DNA of 64,000 bases, taken from contig WLWY01000001.1 of assembly GCA_012103325.1 (NCBI GenBank), positions 868,001 to 932,000 on the forward strand, written 5' to 3'. The translations under genes and the position numbers were made by a program. Positions within the stretch are counted from its first letter, which is position 1. The number at the start of each line of letters is the position of its first letter. Shown here one piece after another: positions 60,673 to 64,000 of the stretch. Source of the DNA: Alphaproteobacteria bacterium (GTDB lineage Bacteria > Pseudomonadota > Alphaproteobacteria > UBA8366 > GCA-2717185). The notes beneath the pieces are model-generated. The model ran no database searches, was not told where the DNA came from, and saw nothing but the letters and a program-made list of their open reading frames with translations.

Positions 60673-62583
60673 ATGGCTCTCGACATAGACACTTTCAGCA
60701 ACGTGTCCGGCGGTTTCAGCTTTTTTAAAGCGGTCGGACACCCCCTTGCCGCGCCGCGCATCCGTGCGCTGCTGGACGGGCTTGCACAGCCTGTCGCGGT
60801 GTACGACCCGACAGGCCATGGGGCCGCCTTCGCGTCGTTGCACGATATGACGGACCTGAATTGCGCCGGTGTCTTTGTCCAGGACCTCGAGGCGATCGGC
60901 GCTTCCGCGCTGGGACAGACCGCGCAGCCGATAACGGCATTGCCCGAAAGCGGCGCGCGCAGCGTTCTCGTGCTGGCCTTCGACGCCGACCGCCTGGTCG
61001 AGCATATCCAGCACTTGCTGCCCGACGATGCCGCTGTCGTCAGCCTCAATGCGGCCCGGCTGGATGCGTCGATGCTGACCAATCCGCGCCGCTATCTCGA
61101 CCCAATCAATTTCGCGACAAACTTCGCCTTCTTCCGCGACACGGACACAGACCACACAAGGTTGGTCACCGCGAATTACTGGTCCGGCTATGGCGCGCAG
61201 GATACCCGTATCTGGTTTCGCCTGTTCGATGATGCCGGCGAAACACTCGCTGAATGGACACAGGAACTTTCGCCGACAGTCGCCACCATCACGATCGACA
61301 GCCGCGAGGTGCGAGATCGGTTCGGCCTACCCGCGTTCACGGGCCAGCTCTTCCTGCATGTCGTCAACGGCGCCGGCCACGACGTGGTGAAATACGCGCT
61401 CGACACTTACGGCGACACCGACTCCGTGCTGTCCTGCACCCATGACGCCAACGCCTGGCCCGCCGACCTGTATGCTGGGCTGCCGGCGCCGAACGATGGC
61501 GAGCAGGTTCTGCTCTGGGTACAGAACAGCCATCCCTGCGCGATACCGGCCGGCGCGATCGCTCTCAACCCCATGGGCCAGAATGACGGTGCTGCGCTGG
61601 ACCGGGACATCCCGCCTTTCGGTTCCTTCGCACTCGACGTGTCGGATTTGCTGCCGGACCTGCGCTGGCCAGCACAGGTCGAGATTCACGCCGGCAAACA
61701 TTTCGTGCGGCCCCGCTATGAGGTTACGACGAAGGCGGGACGGCGGCGTATCTCGCACCCTAATGTGCAACGCACCGACCTCAAGCCCGACCCGGGCGTT
61801 CCCGAAATCGCGAACCTGTTGGGCAAGGGCTACGTGCTGCCCGCGCCGATCCTGCCCGTCTCCCGTTTCCGGACCGAGGTTCTGCCGACTCCGATGTCGA
61901 CCGCGCAGAACTCATTGCCCGTTGCAGCGGCGGCCTATGGTTCCGATGGTACGAAAATCGCGGAACACCGTTTCGGGAACCTGCCCCGCGACCATCGCAG
62001 TGCACTCGATATCGACACCCTGCTGAACGAATCGGCACGGGCCGCACTGTCCGGCGGTTATGGCCATGTCGAATTGTTGTACGATTTCGCAGACGGCGGG
62101 ACGGCGGATGGCTGGCTGCATGGCCTGTTCCGGTACGAGGACCGCGCGAGCGGCCATGGAGCGGATACCAGCTTCGGCGCACACATCTTCAACACCGTGC
62201 TGACCTATCGCAACGAGCCGCAATCCTATTCGGGACCCGCCCCGGGACTCAGTACGCGGCTGTTCTTGCGCCTCGGCAAGGCACCGCTGGATACGATGTG
62301 CCATTTGATCTACCCGGCATCGACACCCTGGCACGAGCGTTCCGACACCCATCTGCTGCTGTTCGACGGCGACGGGACGGAAATCGCTGACCATAAAGTA
62401 GAAATACCTTGTGGAGGCTCGCAATATTGGTGTTATGGTCAAACGTTTGATGAGGCGGAGCGTTGCGCGGCGGGCGATGATGCTTATGTGATCATTCGGG
62501 ATCAAACCTGCCGGTTGTTCGGGTATCATGGGCTTCTGCATGGCACTGAGAGCTTCAGCCTCGATCATATGTTCGGTTTTTAG
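60673..62583 (+). CDS. large protein of unknown function
   Basis: 636 residues, mostly soluble, no signal peptide or transmembrane helix seen. Landmarks: MALDIDTFSNVSGGFSFFKA, RIRALLDGLAQPVAVYDPTG, SAAALGQ-like short motifs, FATNFAFFRDTDTDHTRLVT, HVVNGAGHDVVKYALDTYG and WLHGLFRYEDRASGHGADTS. It has beta-rich stretches in the second half. The longer open frame (60430) would translate the repeat B2, so ATG 60673, with AGGTGA upstream, is preferred. I do not recognise a family. Context: after an ELM1-like gene, before a LysR regulator. Confidence 0.7.
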   Translation: MALDIDTFSNVSGGFSFFKAVGHPLAAPRIRALLDGLAQPVAVYDPTGHGAAFASLHDMTDLNCAGVFVQDLEAIGASALGQTAQPITALPESGARSVLVLAFDADRLVEHIQHLLPDDAAVVSLNAARLDASMLTNPRRYLDPINFATNFAFFRDTDTDHTRLVTANYWSGYGAQDTRIWFRLFDDAGETLAEWTQELSPTVATITIDSREVRDRFGLPAFTGQLFLHVVNGAGHDVVKYALDTYGDTDSVLSCTHDANAWPADLYAGLPAPNDGEQVLLWVQNSHPCAIPAGAIALNPMGQNDGAALDRDIPPFGSFALDVSDLLPDLRWPAQVEIHAGKHFVRPRYEVTTKAGRRRISHPNVQRTDLKPDPGVPEIANLLGKGYVLPAPILPVSRFRTEVLPTPMSTAQNSLPVAAAAYGSDGTKIAEHRFGNLPRDHRSALDIDTLLNESARAALSGGYGHVELLYDFADGGTADGWLHGLFRYEDRASGHGADTSFGAHIFNTVLTYRNEPQSYSGPAPGLSTRLFLRLGKAPLDTMCHLIYPASTPWHERSDTHLLLFDGDGTEIADHKVEIPCGGSQYWCYGQTFDEAERCAAGDDAYVIIRDQTCRLFGYHGLLHGTESFSLDHMFGF

Positions 62584-62639
62584 GGAACCGAACGGCCCGT
62601 ACGCGACTTGGCTTGGGTCAAACCTTATATTGGGTCGTT

Positions 62640-63524
62640 ATGGACTGGGACAGATTACGCATATTTCACGATGTCGCGGACGCCGGCAGCTTCACCCATG
62701 CCGGCGCGACGCTGAATCTGAGCCAGTCCGCGGTCAGCCGGCAGGTCAGCGCGCTCGAAGACAGCCTCAGCGTCAAACTGTTCCATCGTCACGCCCGCGG
62801 CCTGATTTTGACCGAACAGGGCGAGCTGCTGTACCAGACCGTCAAGGATGTCTTCCACAAGCTGGCGATCGTCGAGTCGCAGTTGAGCGAAACGCGGGAG
62901 AACCCGACCGGGCCGCTCAAGGTGACGACGACCGTTTCCTTCGGCTCCACCTGGCTGACGCCGCGCATCAAGGAATTCATCGAGATGTATCCGGAGGTCG
63001 ACTTCAGTCTGATTTTGACCGACACGGAACTCGACCTCGGCATGCGGCAGGCCGATATCGGCATTCGGCTGACACCGCCCCGGCAACCCGACTTAATCCA
63101 GCGGCACCTGCTGGCGTTGAGCACGCATATCTATGGCGCGAAGCAATATCTGGACGAGCACGGCGTTCCGAAGACGGCGAAGGATCTCGACGACCATAAT
63201 CTGATCGTCTACGGCCATGACGTGCCGCCGCCGGTGCCGTCGGTCAATTGGTTGCTTGACGCCGGTGCAACCGCGCCGCGCCGCCCTGCATTACGCGTCA
63301 ACAACATCTATGGAATCTACCGCGCGGCGCGCAGCGGACTCGGTCTCGCCAGCCTGCCGGACTACATGATCCCCGATGACGTGAATTTGGTGAAGGTATT
63401 ACCAGACCTAGCAGGTCCGTCGATTCAAGCCTATTTTGTGTACCCGGAAGAGTTGCGTCATTCGAAGCGGATCGCTGTGTTTCGCGACTTCCTTCTGCAA
63501 AAGATCGCAGAATCAAGAAGTTAG
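62640..63524 (+). CDS. LysR-family transcriptional regulator
   Basis: 294 residues. N-terminal winged helix (WDRLRIFHDVADAGSFTHAG, LSQSAVSRQVSALEDSLSVKLFHRHARGLILTEQG) and C-terminal periplasmic-binding-like effector domain (LKVTTTVSFGSTWLTPRIKE, DIGIRLTPPRQPDLIQRHLL, RAARSGLGLASLPDYMI). ATG 62640 begins the conserved part; a TTG-type start 27 bases earlier is possible. No divergent target gene is seen within 60 bases, so the regulated gene is uncertain. Confidence 0.9.
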   Translation: MDWDRLRIFHDVADAGSFTHAGATLNLSQSAVSRQVSALEDSLSVKLFHRHARGLILTEQGELLYQTVKDVFHKLAIVESQLSETRENPTGPLKVTTTVSFGSTWLTPRIKEFIEMYPEVDFSLILTDTELDLGMRQADIGIRLTPPRQPDLIQRHLLALSTHIYGAKQYLDEHGVPKTAKDLDDHNLIVYGHDVPPPVPSVNWLLDAGATAPRRPALRVNNIYGIYRAARSGLGLASLPDYMIPDDVNLVKVLPDLAGPSIQAYFVYPEELRHSKRIAVFRDFLLQKIAESRS

Positions 63525-63599
63525 AAGATATTCTGGAACCAATCTTGGTTATGCAAAATCTGCATGGCTGAATTGACAAAATCCCAATAGCGTATCCGG

Positions 63600-63763
63600 G
63601 TGCGAAACCTTATCTATTGTTCACCTCGTTGTTGCGATGCAACAACACACGCTTCTGCTTCCAGGCAATAGCTTGGACTCAAGAATCGCAAGATTCTTCG
63701 TCTCCCAGACGTGAAGCCTCCCTGTTCAAACTGCCGGCAACTTTCGAGTTGCCGGCATTTTTT
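63600..63763 (+). ncRNA. candidate small regulatory RNA
   Basis: Three consecutive perfect hairpins: GTTGTTGC/GCAACAAC (63628-63646, loop GAT), AAGAATC/GATTCTT (63681-63698, loop GCAA) and the terminator stem at 63732-63757. Between them lie C/U-rich stretches (GCTTCTGCTTCC, GAAGCCTCCC) that could pair with ribosome sites. No protein frame explains the strong terminator 208 bases after the LysR stop. TTGACA at 63573-63578 may be the -35 box, but the -10 is unclear. It could also be a structured 3' leader of the LysR mRNA. Confidence 0.45.
63732..63763 (+). terminator. Rho-independent terminator with TTCG tetraloop
   Basis: TGCCGGCAACT (63732-63742) and AGTTGCCGGCA (63747-63757) form a perfect 11-bp stem with TTCG loop, followed by TTTTTT (63758-63763). 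The orientation is plus strand, ending the LysR or small RNA transcript. Confidence 0.9.
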
Positions 63764-63782
63764 CTTTCCACGGCGACGATCC

Positions 63783-64000
63783 TCAGCGCAAAATCTGGAT
63801 CGTTTTCGCTTCGATCATGTCGAAATCGATCTTCGCGCCCAGCCCCGGTTCCATCGGCGCGTGCACCAAACCGTCGCGGCCAACTTCGATATCTTCGACC
63901 AGACCGTATTTCTGCGCGCCATCGGGCAGCAGAACTTCGAAGAACTCGCAGTTCGCGATCGCCAACGAGACATGCAAATTCGCAACATTGTTCAGCGAAT
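63783..64000 (-). CDS. enolase-superfamily (mandelate racemase/muconate lactonizing-like) enzyme, C-terminal part
   Basis: The last 72 residues of a minus-strand gene that begins beyond the window: NVANLHVSLAIANCEFFEVL, LPDGAQKYGLVEDIEV, GLVHAPMEPGLGAKIDFDMI and a short end. The H-x-x-x-A-I-A-N-C-E-F-F-E-V block near the end of the barrel and the PxxPGLG capping segment are typical of mandelate-racemase subgroup members. It is a metal-dependent dehydratase or racemase of unknown sugar or acid substrate. Separated from the LysR transcript by the terminator. Confidence 0.82.
   Translation of the reverse strand, partial: SLNNVANLHVSLAIANCEFFEVLLPDGAQKYGLVEDIEVGRDGLVHAPMEPGLGAKIDFDMIEAKTIQILR

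Noticed and set aside
63525..63731. tRNA or SRP/6S RNA gene
   Set aside because: The hairpins do not fit a cloverleaf and lack the conserved SRP or 6S sequences that I know; kept only as a candidate small RNA.

Overview
The window is a high-G+C chromosomal segment of an alphaproteobacterium, most likely a Rhodospirillales-like, probably marine or soil, metabolic generalist. The evidence is an alphaproteobacterial housekeeping block (yqeY-dnaG-rpoD on the minus strand, divergent from carA-carB-greA on the plus strand), PEP-CTERM proteins, a very high density of TauD/TfdA dioxygenases, and REP-like palindromes of the alphaproteobacterial type. I could not run searches. Gene names rest on recognised sequence motifs; hypotheticals are marked as such.

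Layout. 1-8.4 kb: partial alpha/beta hydrolase, an IS110-type element inserted in a REP-like palindrome, xsc (sulfoacetaldehyde acetyltransferase), a VOC protein, an IS5-type element inserted in a C-rich repeat, then an adenosine-deaminase-like gene, an LLM oxidoreductase and a DUF1330-like gene. 8.4-15 kb: a cold-shock gene with a long AT-rich leader, a small charged protein, an asparaginase-like gene, and a 1412-residue repeat protein with a PEP-CTERM anchor. 15-23.3 kb: acyl-CoA dehydrogenase plus BNR protein, a thiolase/OB-fold pair, a TauD-CitE-SDR operon and a PEP-CTERM protein. 23.7-34.2 kb: more TauD-family genes; over the whole window there are five intact copies, one in-frame internal deletion and one N-terminal remnant next to an AT-rich island with an orphan membrane protein. 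34.3-39.1 kb: MFS transporter, alpha-carbonic anhydrase, beta-helix protein, a 53-residue PEP-CTERM mini-protein behind a sigma-54-type promoter, and a fatty acid hydroxylase. 39.1-46.8 kb: a catabolic cluster (CoA transferase, ICL/PEP-mutase family enzyme, second thiolase/OB pair, IclR regulator, Rieske oxygenase, alpha/beta hydrolase, HD-domain protein). 46.9-58.7 kb: a TPR-dioxygenase fusion and the housekeeping block. 58.8-64 kb: Lrp regulator, ELM1-like protein, a large unknown protein, LysR, a candidate small RNA and a partial enolase-superfamily gene.

The most unusual signal is a set of five short repeats in two families (three copies of exactly 133 bp, two of exactly 141 bp). They have CTAG or near-CTAG ends and are built of tandem hairpins. 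In every copy one terminal CTAG supplies the TAG stop codon of the neighbouring gene. They look like non-autonomous mobile elements that target CTAG. Other highlights are the IS110 target site that can be rebuilt exactly, sigma-54-type promoters upstream of carAB and of PEP-CTERM genes, a synonymously diverged asparaginase tail stranded behind the giant PEP-CTERM gene, and a miniature TauD that lost 116 internal residues but keeps its metal-binding residues.
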